Shown here: one piece after another, positions 1 through 8,005 of the stretch | How the letters are laid out: the number at the start of each line of letters is the position of its first letter | Position numbering within the stretch: position 1 is the first letter of the stretch | IMG/VR virus record: IMGVR_UViG_3300042555_000278 | Location: 1 to 27,681 of that record | DNA length: 27,681 nucleotides | DNA from: a virus | Strand: one strand, 5' to 3' | Program-made: the position numbers and the translations under genes | The notes under the pieces: generated by a model | Seen by the model: only the letters and a program-made list of their open reading frames with translations | Databases searched by the model: none | Told to the model about the DNA's origin: nothing

Positions 1-2
1 TT

Positions 3-266
3 GAAACAGGCAGTACAACTAATACAGAAACTTCATATTCTGTAAAAATGTATAAAAAGCATATCAGAGCAAGTCAGTATAACTTCCCAAATATGATTGG
101 AAGAGATTCTGCTCTATTTTATTTGGCTAACAATAACCTGAGTTTTGTACCTGCTAATAAAGATAAAATTACAATTGAAGGTACAACCTACACAGTAGAC
201 TCAATTACAGAACACGCTGCAGATGGTCTTATTATCTTATATAAGATTCTAACCGTAAAGGGTTAA
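3..266 (+). CDS. Head-closure / neck protein, 5'-truncated by window edge
   Basis: The frame is open from the first bases of the window with no stop, so this is the C-terminal 87 residues of a longer protein; the ATG at 48 is probably internal. The visible part has a threonine-rich lead and ends in a beta-rich segment in which a valine/isoleucine strand, a G-T-T-Y-T-V turn and a closing L-I-I-L-Y-K strand alternate. That pattern, together with the next genes (neck protein, tail terminator, tube protein), fits the small head-tail connector or head-closure proteins of siphoviruses. The stop is 1 base before the next ATG, so it is tightly coupled to its neighbour. Family assignment rests mainly on gene order; the exact role (connector, stopper) is inference. 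Confidence 0.5.
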   Translation, partial: ETGSTTNTETSYSVKMYKKHIRASQYNFPNMIGRDSALFYLANNNLSFVPANKDKITIEGTTYTVDSITEHAADGLIILYKILTVKG

Positions 267-267
267 T

Positions 268-795
268 ATGCAAGTTACATGTGATACTTCAAAATTAGAA
301 CAAAGTCTTAAGAAGTTCCATGAAGAAACTGTTCGTAAAATGCAAGGTATGGTCAGTATCTTTTCATATTGGGTAACTTGGGAAGCTATTGAGAATACAC
401 CTATTGGTACTTTGACTGAAGCTAATGAGTGGATGTACAATCTACCTTCTCGACTTAGAGTATTACCAGCAGAAGTAGGTTCAGCTAAGGGTGGTTGGAC
501 GATATCATTTAATGGTCCTACAAGAATTATTTTCCCTGAACGTGCTACTGACGAAAATGCTCAGAATATTAAAAGCAATGCAGATATTGATAGTGGAAAA
601 TACAAGCTTGGTGATACTGTTTACATTATGAACAGTGTAAGATATGTTGCTTCAGAAGGTTGGACACTACCTAAGTTCGGTTCTCTTGAGGGTGGTTATT
701 CATCACAAGCACCAAATGGTATTATGGAACCTACATTAAATGCTATTTATGGTATATACCGTTCAGATTTAAAATCATACTATGAGGCAAGTTAA
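268..795 (+). CDS. HK97 gp10-like neck / minor tail protein
   Basis: 175 residues, in the size range of the HK97-gp10 family, which sits at the head-tail interface. Family-like elements are the early T-P-I-G-T-L segment near residue 50 (family pattern T-P-x-x-T-G-x-L followed by an N/S-W patch), the V-R-Y-V-A-S-E-G-W segment near 128 (like the N-x-x-Y-A-x-x-x-E-x-G motif), and S-S-Q-A-P-N-G-I-M near 150 (like S-x-Q-A-P-x-G-M-V). It starts one base after the preceding stop and its TAA overlaps the next ATG as TAATG. Position between head closure and tail terminator supports the call. No truncation or other oddity is visible. Confidence 0.75.
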   Translation: MQVTCDTSKLEQSLKKFHEETVRKMQGMVSIFSYWVTWEAIENTPIGTLTEANEWMYNLPSRLRVLPAEVGSAKGGWTISFNGPTRIIFPERATDENAQNIKSNADIDSGKYKLGDTVYIMNSVRYVASEGWTLPKFGSLEGGYSSQAPNGIMEPTLNAIYGIYRSDLKSYYEAS

Positions 796-1202
796 TGGCA
801 ATTATAGAAATTAAAAGAGCAGCCGAAAGAAAACTAAACGCATTAACTCCTACGGTATCTACCGCATGGGAAGGTGTTAGTTTTGATGCCCCAAATGGGT
901 TATATCAAAGAGTACAGTTTACCATTCAAGCTCCAGATGATCCTGTACTTGGTACGGGTTTTCATAGAGAACGAATGACAATGCAAGTATTTGTTGTTGG
1001 TGCTGCAAATAAAGGAACTTCAGAAGTTATAAATCGTGCCGAATTGATTCGGGCGCATTTTGCGAAAGGTTTAGTACTACAAGAAGGTAACGTAAAGATT
1101 CATGTGTTAAGAACACCACAAATTGCTGGTAACACGGTTGTATCTGAAAGAGTAATATGTCCAGTTCTAATTGAATTAGTAGCTGAAGTTTATTCTTATT
1201 GA
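795..1202 (+). CDS. Tail terminator protein (gpU-like, DUF4128 type)
   Basis: 135 residues. The product resembles the DUF4128/tail-terminator group: an N-terminal helix with I-K-R-A-A-E-R-K-L, an aromatic patch near A-W-E-G-V, then beta strands including R-M-T-M-Q-V-F-V-V, and a strand pair near the end (V-S-E-R-V then V-L-I-E-L-V). Tail terminators cap the tube when the tape-measured length is reached and provide the surface that joins head to tail. Its place directly before the major tail protein is the standard siphovirus order. Translation is coupled to the upstream gene through a TAATG overlap. The functional call is from family resemblance plus gene order. Confidence 0.72.
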   Translation: MAIIEIKRAAERKLNALTPTVSTAWEGVSFDAPNGLYQRVQFTIQAPDDPVLGTGFHRERMTMQVFVVGAANKGTSEVINRAELIRAHFAKGLVLQEGNVKIHVLRTPQIAGNTVVSERVICPVLIELVAEVYSY

Positions 1203-1228
1203 ATCATGGTTGCTGAACCTAAATCAGT

Positions 1229-1242
1229 ACATTTGCAAATGT
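1229..1242. repeat. 14-base perfect palindrome in the leader of the tail tube gene
   Basis: The two halves ACATTTG and CAAATGT are exact reverse complements with no spacer. It lies 24 bases before the ATG of the major tail protein and ahead of the AAGGAA ribosome-binding site at about 1255. It could be a protein-binding site or a short hairpin in the mRNA leader, but a chance AT-rich palindrome is equally possible. Confidence 0.35.
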
Positions 1243-1266
1243 GAAATTTAAATTAAGGAAAATAAT

Positions 1267-2475
1267 ATGGCAATCTCAAAAGGTACATCAAAAGTCGTAG
1301 CCTACAAAAAAGAAAGCGCATGGGGTACTCTAGCTGGTAGCACTGGTGGTAAATTACTTCGCCGTGTAACTGCTAGTTTTAACCTAGTAAAAGAAGCTTA
1401 CGAATCTGGTGAAATTCGCACTGATCGTCAAATCGCTGATTATCGTCACGGTGTTCGTTCTGCTGAAGGTAGCTTGAACGGTGAACTCTCTCCTGCATCA
1501 TACGCTGATTTTATGGGTTCTATCGTAGGTCGTGATTTTACTACATCACCTGCTTCATCTAGTGCTTCTGTAACTATCGCTGCTTCTGGTGCATTATATA
1601 CAGTGACTCGTGCTACTGGTGATTTTCTAACTGATGGTTTTAAAGTTGGTCAAGTTGTTCGTTTAACTGGTTCTGGTCTAGATGCTGATAACGTAGCTAA
1701 AAACTTGCTAATCGCCTCTGCTAGTGCTACCGTTCTAACTGTAAAAGTTGTTAACGGTTCTGATCTAACTGCTGAAGGTCCAATCGCTTCTGTTACAGTT
1801 ACTGCTGTTGGTAAAACAACTTTCGTTCCTGCTAGTGCTCACACTGACCAATCATACACTGTTGAAGAATTCTACGGTGATATCGCTCAGTCCGAAGTTT
1901 ACACTGGTATGAAATTAAACAGTATGGCTGTACAGCTACCTGCTACTGGTCTAACTACTGTTGACTTTGGTTTTGCAGGTAAAGACCTAACACAATCAGG
2001 TACAAGTCAATACTTTACTTCACCTACTGCTCAAAATGCTAATGGTATCTTTGCTGCTGTAAACGGTGTTATGCTTGTTGATGGTGCTCCTGTTGCTCTA
2101 GTAACCTCTGCTGACTTCTCAGTTGAACGTGCCACTGAAAATGCAACTGCTGTAGGTTCTAACTCTGTAGCTGAAATTTTCACTGGTCGTATTCGTGTTA
2201 CTGGTAACATGAGTGTTTACTTCCAAGATGCTGCTTTCCGTACTTATTTCGATGAAGAGACTCCTGTTTCTATCGTCCTAACACTAACTACAGATAATGC
2301 TGCTGCTTCAGAGTTCGTAACATTCACAATGCCTAAAGTAAAACTAGGTAGCTTCACCAAGGATGACGGTGAACTCGGTATTGTCGCTTCAGCAAGCTTC
2401 CAAGCTCTATTGAATGATGTTGTCGATGCTGGTCTACCTGCTACTACAATTCAAATTCAAGACTCTGCAGCTTAA
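1267..2475 (+). CDS. Major tail tube protein
   Basis: 402 residues, preceded by an AAGGAA ribosome-binding site. The N terminus (K-E-S-A-W-G-T-L-A, then R-x-T-A-S-F-N-L and the D-R-Q-I-A-D-Y-R-H-G-V-R-S-A-E-G patch) is typical of the siphoviral tail tube proteins that polymerise around the tape measure. Residues about 95-180 form an inserted domain with T-R-A-T-G-D-F-L-T-D-G-F-K-V-G-Q-V-V-R-L, seen in many long tube proteins. The composition is Ala/Thr/Ser-rich. Arg is almost always CGT and Ala/Gly mostly GCT/GGT, unlike neighbours that use AGA freely, consistent with very high expression. A strong terminator follows 25 bases after the stop. This and the tape measure are the most secure structural calls here. 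Confidence 0.88.
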   Translation: MAISKGTSKVVAYKKESAWGTLAGSTGGKLLRRVTASFNLVKEAYESGEIRTDRQIADYRHGVRSAEGSLNGELSPASYADFMGSIVGRDFTTSPASSSASVTIAASGALYTVTRATGDFLTDGFKVGQVVRLTGSGLDADNVAKNLLIASASATVLTVKVVNGSDLTAEGPIASVTVTAVGKTTFVPASAHTDQSYTVEEFYGDIAQSEVYTGMKLNSMAVQLPATGLTTVDFGFAGKDLTQSGTSQYFTSPTAQNANGIFAAVNGVMLVDGAPVALVTSADFSVERATENATAVGSNSVAEIFTGRIRVTGNMSVYFQDAAFRTYFDEETPVSIVLTLTTDNAAASEFVTFTMPKVKLGSFTKDDGELGIVASASFQALLNDVVDAGLPATTIQIQDSAA

Positions 2476-2500
2476 TCGCTAAAGACTCAACTTGAGACAC

Positions 2501-2530
2501 AACCCTTCGGTCAAAAGCCGAGGGGTTTTT
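2501..2530 (+). terminator. Intrinsic terminator after the tail tube gene
   Basis: A 10-base-pair stem (2501-2510 with 2518-2527, one G-U pair) and a 7-base loop are followed by a T run. It ends the abundant tail tube transcript and separates it from the promoter at 2546-2574. Confidence 0.88.
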
Positions 2531-2545
2531 CTTTATTTCAACCTC

Positions 2546-2574
2546 TTGATTTATCCTAAAAATTGTGCTATAAT
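2546..2574 (+). promoter_or_regulatory. Sigma70-type promoter P1 for the tail chaperone/tape measure genes
   Basis: The -35 is TTGATT (2546-2551), the spacer is exactly 17 bases, and the -10 is TATAAT (2569-2574) preceded by TGC, which makes an extended -10. The start point is predicted near 2581, giving a short leader to the ATG at 2607. It sits just after a terminator, so it restarts transcription of the tail genes. It shares its layout with four other promoters in the window. Confidence 0.82.
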
Positions 2575-2606
2575 CGTTACTTGATTAACAATAATGAAAG
2601 GACATT

Positions 2607-3020
2607 ATGACATTCGATTTAGCAAAACACAACTACACTGAAATCGCAGAAGCTGGTTACGAGTTTGAACTTAAACTTCCCGGTACAGGCGAAGGTACTG
2701 GTGTATTTATTACAGTACGTGGTGATCAATCTAAAACTGTAAAAGCTTTTGGTCGTAAAAAGTACAGCGAGTTTAAGCTTCGTGAACAACAAGCTAAACG
2801 CAGAGGTAAAGATGTTGAGGATATGACCCTAGAGGAAGCCGAAGAACTAAGCATTGAATCAGCTATTGTGCGTGTAATCGGTTGGAAGAATATCACTGAG
2901 AATGGTAAAGAAGTAGCTTTTACGAAAGAAAACGCAGAGCGAATCTTCAAAGAATACTCTTGGATTAAAGACCAAGTAATGGAGGAATCAGGACAACTCC
3001 TGAACTTTCGATCAGAGTGA
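2607..3020 (+). CDS. Tail assembly chaperone, gpG-like
   Basis: 137 residues against 140 for lambda gpG, in the same place between tube protein and tape measure. The N terminus is a beta-rich tail-chaperone fold (F-E-L-K-L-P-G-T-G, then F-I-T-V-R-G-D-Q-S-K-T), and the C-terminal half is charged and helical. By analogy it coats the tape measure protein and recruits tube subunits. A GAAAGGA ribosome-binding site precedes the ATG. Its stop lies inside a window where a second open frame continues to 3399 without its own ATG, so a minor longer product (gpGT-like) is expected by frameshifting. No enzymatic motif is visible, as expected for this family. Confidence 0.8.
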   Translation: MTFDLAKHNYTEIAEAGYEFELKLPGTGEGTGVFITVRGDQSKTVKAFGRKKYSEFKLREQQAKRRGKDVEDMTLEEAEELSIESAIVRVIGWKNITENGKEVAFTKENAERIFKEYSWIKDQVMEESGQLLNFRSE

Positions 3021-3399
3021 ACTAGATGATGCTATAGCTTTTGCACAACAAGAGTTTGAACTAAGTAGAAAATCAGGTAATTCAGGTACACTTCGTGATC
3101 AGTTAAACTCCGTATGGAGACAAACTGGTGTTAAACCTAAAGAATTGGAAGAACTTAAAGAGTTACCTGAAAGTTGTACTAAAGTTTGGAAGTGGTTCAT
3201 TGATCTTAATAACTCCAGAACATCTAATGGTTTTGGCGTTAACCCTATTTCTTACTCAGATATTAAAGCTTATCTTGATTTAATCGGTATTGAAATAGAA
3301 GAGTGGGAACTTGAGTTGATTAAACGTTTTGATATTGAAGCGTTGAACTCATATGCAAAAGAGGCAGAACTAGAGCGCAAGAAAGCCTCTAAGAAATAA
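2607..3399 (+). CDS. Tail assembly chaperone fusion, gpGT-like, via predicted +1 frameshift near 3006-3009
   Basis: Downstream of G, the frame from 3004 to 3399 is open, has no ATG before its end region and no ribosome-binding site, so it is best read as the T domain joined to G by frameshifting. The T frame is +1 (or -2) relative to G, not -1 as in lambda. Because of a stop at 3001-3003 in the T frame and the G stop at 3018-3020, the shift must occur in about 15 bases. TTT followed by CGA at 3006-3011 is a good site: tRNA-Phe can re-pair from UUU to UUC while a slow CGA Arg codon waits. That product would be about 263 residues (134 + 129), close to lambda gpGT (276). The T part is acidic and helical and ends in a Lys-rich tail. 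Confidence 0.7.
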
Positions 3400-3404
3400 T
3401 AGTC

Positions 3405-3430
3405 GCCCTCTAACGAGGGCTTCTATATTT
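3405..3430 (+). terminator. Terminator-like hairpin between GT and the tape measure gene
   Basis: A perfect 6-base-pair G/C-rich stem (3405-3410 with 3415-3420) with loop TAAC is followed by a T/A-rich but broken T tract. It may attenuate read-through into the tape measure gene or act only as an mRNA processing or stability element. Confidence 0.55.
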
Positions 3431-3485
3431 GTGAATCTGCGTGGTTTATAAATATAGAATTGCCTTTATAACAGGAGAAAATGCT

Positions 3486-6400
3486 ATGGATTTAGCAGAA
3501 TTAAAGTTCGTAGTTGATACGAAAGAATTGGAAACTGCAGCTACTAAGGTTGCAGAATTGGGTACTGCTGTATCTAAACTAAACAAACCGATGCAGGAAT
3601 TGTCTAAGGAATCTGCAAAGAATAGTAAAGAACTGTCTAAAGCTGAAGAGGCTGCTGCAAAAGCTACACTTGCCCAACTTAAATTAGAACAAGCACAAAC
3701 TAAATCTGCTGAAGCTACAGGTAAGTCTGCATCTGTTTTAGAACGTCAAAATTTAATCCTTGAGTACATGGCTCAGGGTAACTCAAAAGGTCAAGCGTCT
3801 ATCCTTGCTACAGCTAAAGCTGCTGGTGCTTTGGATGATGAAATGCTGCAGTTAAATAATACGTTGAAAACACAACGTACTTTAATCGGTGGTGATCCTT
3901 TTGATAAAAGTATCGGTTTGATGCAAAAGCTTCAAAACGAATACAAGACAACCAATGAAGTAAGTAACCTATTCAATAAGAATCTAGGTTTAACTGAAAA
4001 GCAAATGATCGATCTGGCTCGTGAGAAAGAGCGTTTGATTGCATTGTATGGTATCGAAGGTAAAAGCTTAAATGGCTTATCTGCCGAGTATGATCAATTG
4101 ATCCGTAAGAGCGTAGAGATTAATCAAGCTAATGATGCTCGTACTAATAGCATGAAGGCTCAGATCAAAGCACAAAATGATACTGCTAAAGCTAATGCTT
4201 ACATGGCTACAGAATTAGAGCGAGTTAATCGTTTAAATGAATCAGGTAGTGAAATTACCAGTGCTACAAATAATAAGTTAATTAAATTCGAACGAGCTTT
4301 AAAACAGTCCGGTGCTACCGCTTCTGAACAAGTTACTAAACTTGAAGCTTATAAAGCTGCACTGTTGTCTACACAAAAAGCTGCAGGTAATCGTCAAGTT
4401 GATTATCTGTCTCGTGCTTTAGGTCCACAGATTACCGACATTTTCGTTGGTCTTGCCACTGGTCAGTCCCCTTTGATGGTTATGCTACAACAGGGTGGTC
4501 AATTACGAGATCAATTTGCGTTAGCTGGTGTAGCTGGTGCAGACATGGGTAAGATGCTGGTTCAAGCCAGTAAATCAATGATCAGTAGCGTCAAAGACGT
4601 TAGTGTAGCCGTTGGTCAAGTACTTGTTGGTGCATTCACAGGTACAGGTAAGGCGATCATCAATTTTGGTATGGAACTTACAGGCACTAACTTTTTACTT
4701 GAAAAAGCAAAAACTCAGATGCTAAGTTTTGTAGGAGCTAACAGTATTCTAGTTAAAGGACTTGCTCTGATGGGTTCTGTACTAGCAGGAGTTATCGGTG
4801 TTGCCGTTCTCAGTGCAATTGCTGCTATTGGTGCTTTAGGTGTAGCTTATTTTAAAGCTGGTCAAGAGCAAGACAAGATGACAAAGCAACTTGCTCTAAC
4901 AGGTGGTTCATTAGGTTTAACAACTGCTCGTGCTGTAGATATGGCTACTTCTATGAATGCTGTTGGTGTTAGCACAAGTGCAGCAATCTCAGTCATTACA
5001 GCAATGGCTAAAGAAGGTGGTTTCGTAACTAAAGAAATTGAAATGGTTACCAAAGCTGCGTTAGACATGCAAAAGTATGCTGCTGTTTCAATCGAAGATA
5101 CAGTAAAAGCTTTCGCTAAAATGAAAGAAAAACCTGTAGACGCTTTATTTGAACTTGCTAAAGCAACAGGAATGGTTTCACCTGAAATAACTAAAATGGT
5201 TATCGAATTAGTGAATCAGGGTAAAACTGCAGAAGCTACTGCTTTGGCAATGAAAACTCTTGCTGATGTTAACTCCCAACAAGTCGCCAGAATGAAAGAA
5301 GATTATACAAGTCTTTCATTATCGCTGATCGAAGTTGGCGGTGCAATCAAAACATTCTTTGAGAAAAACTTCAAAGATTTATTCTTTAAGTTATCTCCAG
5401 AGAAACAACTCAAAGAGCAGATTGAATCTATTGATGCCATTCTCGGAGATAAAGCTGGTGCATTTGGTGTCGGTAGTTTGTTCGCCGATAAAGAAAAATA
5501 TCAAAAGCAGCGTGAAGAACTAACACAGCAACTGAATTTAATTCAAAGAGCAGCCGAAGCCGATAAAGCACGAACTGCCCAAAATTCAAAATTAAATTCC
5601 GATCTTGAAAAGTTCAATAACGTACAAGAAACTTTTGCAACTAACAAAGATAAACGTGAAAAAGAAATCGCAGAAGTTACGAAAAGAAATCAATCTTTAC
5701 TTGCTGCAGGTTTAATTACTCAACAACAACACGAAGAGCAACTTGCTAAAATTCGTGAAAAATATAAAGACCCAAAAACACAACAACAAAGCTTTGATGA
5801 AAGTATTGTGAAGCAAGCAACAGAAGCTTATCTTACACAAATTGGTGCATTAGAGCATCTAACTAAATCTGAGATTGCTTTACTAAAGTTACGTACTGAT
5901 CCTAAATGGCAAGGTACTACTCAAAGTATTAAAGATCAAGTTGAAGCAACATATAATGCCGCTGCTGCTAGTGAAAGATTAGTTGAAGCTGAAAAAGAAA
6001 GTCAAAAAGCCTTAGACCTGAAAAACAGATTACTCGGTAAATCAGAAAATTTAGGTAAAGACTATTATAAAACTATTGAACTTATTAACAAGTACGCTAA
6101 AGAAGGCCATTTCGGTGCAGATGAAGTTCTGCAACTAAAAGCTGCTCTTGAAGCTACTACACCAGAAGCTAAACGTCTAGCTGCTGCTCAAGCTGAAAAT
6201 GCAAAAGTAATGCAGGGTATTGGTGCTGAACGTGCTGCGGTCCAAGATCAATACGGCGGCGATTTTAAAAACTCAGATGAAAAAGCTGCTATTAAAAATC
6301 TATCCGATTATCGTAAGAAAACTGCACAAGCTGATATTGAATATCAAAAACAACTTTCTGATGCAGGTGTTAACATTGGGTGGGAAGAGTGGGCAATGTA

Positions 6401-7109
6401 TCAGCAACAAGCTGATGCTAAGAAAGCCCTAGCCGAAGAAACTTATAATAGAGAACAATACCTATTGAGCGATAGTTACAAGCGCAACCAAGCCTATTCT
6501 ACTGCGTTTGAAGACCTATTTAAAGGTATGGGTGACGCTATTGTTGATTTTGCACTTACAGGTAAAACATCTTTTGATGATATGATTAAATCTATGATCA
6601 TTGGTTTGATTAAACTTGAAATGCAAATGGCAATGACCAACATGTACCAGTCTATGGGCGGGATGAGTGGCATACTTGGATCACTTGCTGGTGCATTCAC
6701 AGGCACTCCTGTTCCTTCTGCTAAAGGGAATGTCTTCGATGGCGGTCTACAGACTTTTGCCAAAGGTGGTACTTTCACAAACGGCATTGTCAGTTCACCA
6801 ACGATGTTTAATATGGGTCTAATGGGCGAAGCTGGGCCAGAGGCTATCATGCCCTTGCGTAGAGGTTCTGATGGTTCCTTAGGTGTTGCAACCTCTGGTG
6901 GTTCTTCCGGTGGTAATGTCTCTGTGCAAGTTATCAACAATAGTAACGCACAAGCTACCACAAACGAAACAACTGACTCTAAAGGCAACCGTAAAATTGA
7001 GGTAATAATTGGTGAGATGACTGCTGGTGAAATTTCACGCAGTGGTAGTTCTTCACAGAAATCAATTAAATCAACTTTCGGTATTCAACCTCAATTAATT
7101 AGGAGATAA
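3486..7109 (+). CDS. Tail tape measure protein (lambda gpH-like)
   Basis: 1207 residues from the ATG at 3486, chosen because an AGGAG site lies 8 bases upstream; an in-frame GTG at 3441 lacks one. It sets tail length and is ejected at infection. The N-terminal 300 residues are Lys/Glu/Ala-rich coiled coil. A lambda-H-type segment follows at about 308-345 (L-G-P-Q-I-T-D-I-F, then G-Q-S-P-L and L-Q-Q-G-G-Q). Strongly hydrophobic stretches lie at about 420-460, as expected for the part that inserts in the inner membrane. The C-terminal part has the tape-measure closing motif G-E-A-G-P-E-A-I-M-P-L near residue 1120. At roughly 1.5 angstrom per residue a tail of about 180 nm is predicted. Confidence 0.93.
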   Translation: MDLAELKFVVDTKELETAATKVAELGTAVSKLNKPMQELSKESAKNSKELSKAEEAAAKATLAQLKLEQAQTKSAEATGKSASVLERQNLILEYMAQGNSKGQASILATAKAAGALDDEMLQLNNTLKTQRTLIGGDPFDKSIGLMQKLQNEYKTTNEVSNLFNKNLGLTEKQMIDLAREKERLIALYGIEGKSLNGLSAEYDQLIRKSVEINQANDARTNSMKAQIKAQNDTAKANAYMATELERVNRLNESGSEITSATNNKLIKFERALKQSGATASEQVTKLEAYKAALLSTQKAAGNRQVDYLSRALGPQITDIFVGLATGQSPLMVMLQQGGQLRDQFALAGVAGADMGKMLVQASKSMISSVKDVSVAVGQVLVGAFTGTGKAIINFGMELTGTNFLLEKAKTQMLSFVGANSILVKGLALMGSVLAGVIGVAVLSAIAAIGALGVAYFKAGQEQDKMTKQLALTGGSLGLTTARAVDMATSMNAVGVSTSAAISVITAMAKEGGFVTKEIEMVTKAALDMQKYAAVSIEDTVKAFAKMKEKPVDALFELAKATGMVSPEITKMVIELVNQGKTAEATALAMKTLADVNSQQVARMKEDYTSLSLSLIEVGGAIKTFFEKNFKDLFFKLSPEKQLKEQIESIDAILGDKAGAFGVGSLFADKEKYQKQREELTQQLNLIQRAAEADKARTAQNSKLNSDLEKFNNVQETFATNKDKREKEIAEVTKRNQSLLAAGLITQQQHEEQLAKIREKYKDPKTQQQSFDESIVKQATEAYLTQIGALEHLTKSEIALLKLRTDPKWQGTTQSIKDQVEATYNAAAASERLVEAEKESQKALDLKNRLLGKSENLGKDYYKTIELINKYAKEGHFGADEVLQLKAALEATTPEAKRLAAAQAENAKVMQGIGAERAAVQDQYGGDFKNSDEKAAIKNLSDYRKKTAQADIEYQKQLSDAGVNIGWEEWAMYQQQADAKKALAEETYNREQYLLSDSYKRNQAYSTAFEDLFKGMGDAIVDFALTGKTSFDDMIKSMIIGLIKLEMQMAMTNMYQSMGGMSGILGSLAGAFTGTPVPSAKGNVFDGGLQTFAKGGTFTNGIVSSPTMFNMGLMGEAGPEAIMPLRRGSDGSLGVATSGGSSGGNVSVQVINNSNAQATTNETTDSKGNRKIEVIIGEMTAGEISRSGSSSQKSIKSTFGIQPQLIRR

Positions 7110-7112
7110 TTT

Positions 7113-7478
7113 ATGGCGTACAATTACGTTTGGCCTTTGAGCCTACCACAAAGACCGTTAAGTAATTACTCTGAAACTACAGGTGTTACAATAATTCGTA
7201 CACAAACCGACCTTGGACCCGCAAAGCAACGCAGAAGAGCACAGCGCCCTGATACATTGAACGTACAATTCGATATGTCTACAACACAAGTTGAAACTCT
7301 GCGGTCTTTTATTCAAGATACATTGCGTGGTACAACTCGTTTTGGTTTTACACATCCTCGAACATTAGATGTTGTTGAAGTAAGAGTTGTACCACAAGGA
7401 GATGGTATGATGTACAGCACGAGTTATTTATTGCCTGATTATTGGCAAGTATCTTTACAGTTGGAGGTATTACCTTGA
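7113..7478 (+). CDS. Minor tail protein (gpM position)
   Basis: 121 residues, starting 3 bases after the tape measure stop with an AGGAG site just upstream. The sequence follows a recognisable siphoviral minor-tail pattern: W-P-L-S-L-P-Q near residue 7, then an R-T-Q-T-D-L-G-P-A-K-Q-R-R-R-A patch at 29-43, then F-T-H-P-R-T near 80, and a closing W-Q-V-S-L-Q-L-E-V-L-P strand. In lambda-like tails the gene in this place (gpM) is part of the tail-tip/baseplate assembly that initiates tube growth. The final TGA overlaps the TTG start of the next gene by 4 bases. The role is inferred from position and pattern. Confidence 0.75.
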   Translation: MAYNYVWPLSLPQRPLSNYSETTGVTIIRTQTDLGPAKQRRRAQRPDTLNVQFDMSTTQVETLRSFIQDTLRGTTRFGFTHPRTLDVVEVRVVPQGDGMMYSTSYLLPDYWQVSLQLEVLP

Positions 7479-7996
7479 GTCGTTTAACGTCAATGTCACC
7501 AAACGCTTTAAAAGCAGTATTTTCTCCAGATGCCGATGATGATCTGATCATCTTGCTAACCATTTATGATCCTCTAAATGAATCGCAGATTATAGCTAGG
7601 TTAGCAGACGGATTTACTAAACGTATCTCTGAAACTACAGAAGAAGTAATATATGGTGTAACAAGTAATGGTTTTGATTATACGTTCTTACCGATGCAAA
7701 TTTCATTACCTTCTGAGGATGAAGCACAGGCTCCAAGATGCTCACTCGTAATGCATGATGTTACAAGATATTTAACTCCTGTAATTCGTACAATTACTGC
7801 ACCTCCGAGGATTAAATTAGAACTAGTACTTACGAAAAGTCCAGACGTAGTAGAGGTATCTTTTTCTGATTTCTATATAAATAATTTTACTTATAATGCT
7901 GATTCTGTTACTGCAGATTTAGCAATGATTGATTATGAACGGGAACCTTTCCCAATGCATTCGTTTACTCCTAGATATTTTCCGGGAATGTTTTAA
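7475..7996 (+). CDS. Minor tail protein, DUF1833 family (gpL position)
   Basis: 173 residues from a TTG start at 7475, picked because GGAGG lies 7 bases upstream and the TTGA overlap couples it to the previous gene; no ATG is suitably placed. The sequence fits DUF1833: P-M-Q-I-S-L-P-S-E-D-E, then R-C-S-L-V-M-H-D-V-T-R-Y-L, a middle strand with S-P-D-V-V-E-V, and the closing P-F-P-M-H-S-F-T-P-R-Y-F-P-G-M-F, a family hallmark. Genes of this family sit between the tape measure and the NlpC/J genes in many proteobacterial siphophages, matching lambda L. The exact place in the tail tip is inferred from gene order. Cysteines typical of lambda gpL's Fe-S domain are not apparent (only one Cys). Confidence 0.78.
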   Translation: MSRLTSMSPNALKAVFSPDADDDLIILLTIYDPLNESQIIARLADGFTKRISETTEEVIYGVTSNGFDYTFLPMQISLPSEDEAQAPRCSLVMHDVTRYLTPVIRTITAPPRIKLELVLTKSPDVVEVSFSDFYINNFTYNADSVTADLAMIDYEREPFPMHSFTPRYFPGMF

Positions 7997-8005
7997 AGGG
8001 ATATT

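Noticed and set aside
3145-3399. Stand-alone 84-codon gene starting with TTG
   Set aside because: There is no ribosome-binding site, and the same frame is open back to 3004 with conserved-looking sequence, so it is the T part of a frameshift product.
3441-3485. GTG start for the tape measure at 3441
   Set aside because: No Shine-Dalgarno sequence upstream, whereas AGGAG precedes ATG 3486 at ideal spacing.
6494-6988. 164-codon reverse-strand frame inside the tape measure gene
   Set aside because: It is a shadow frame, Pro/Ile-rich, with no ribosome-binding site, opposite a conserved gene.
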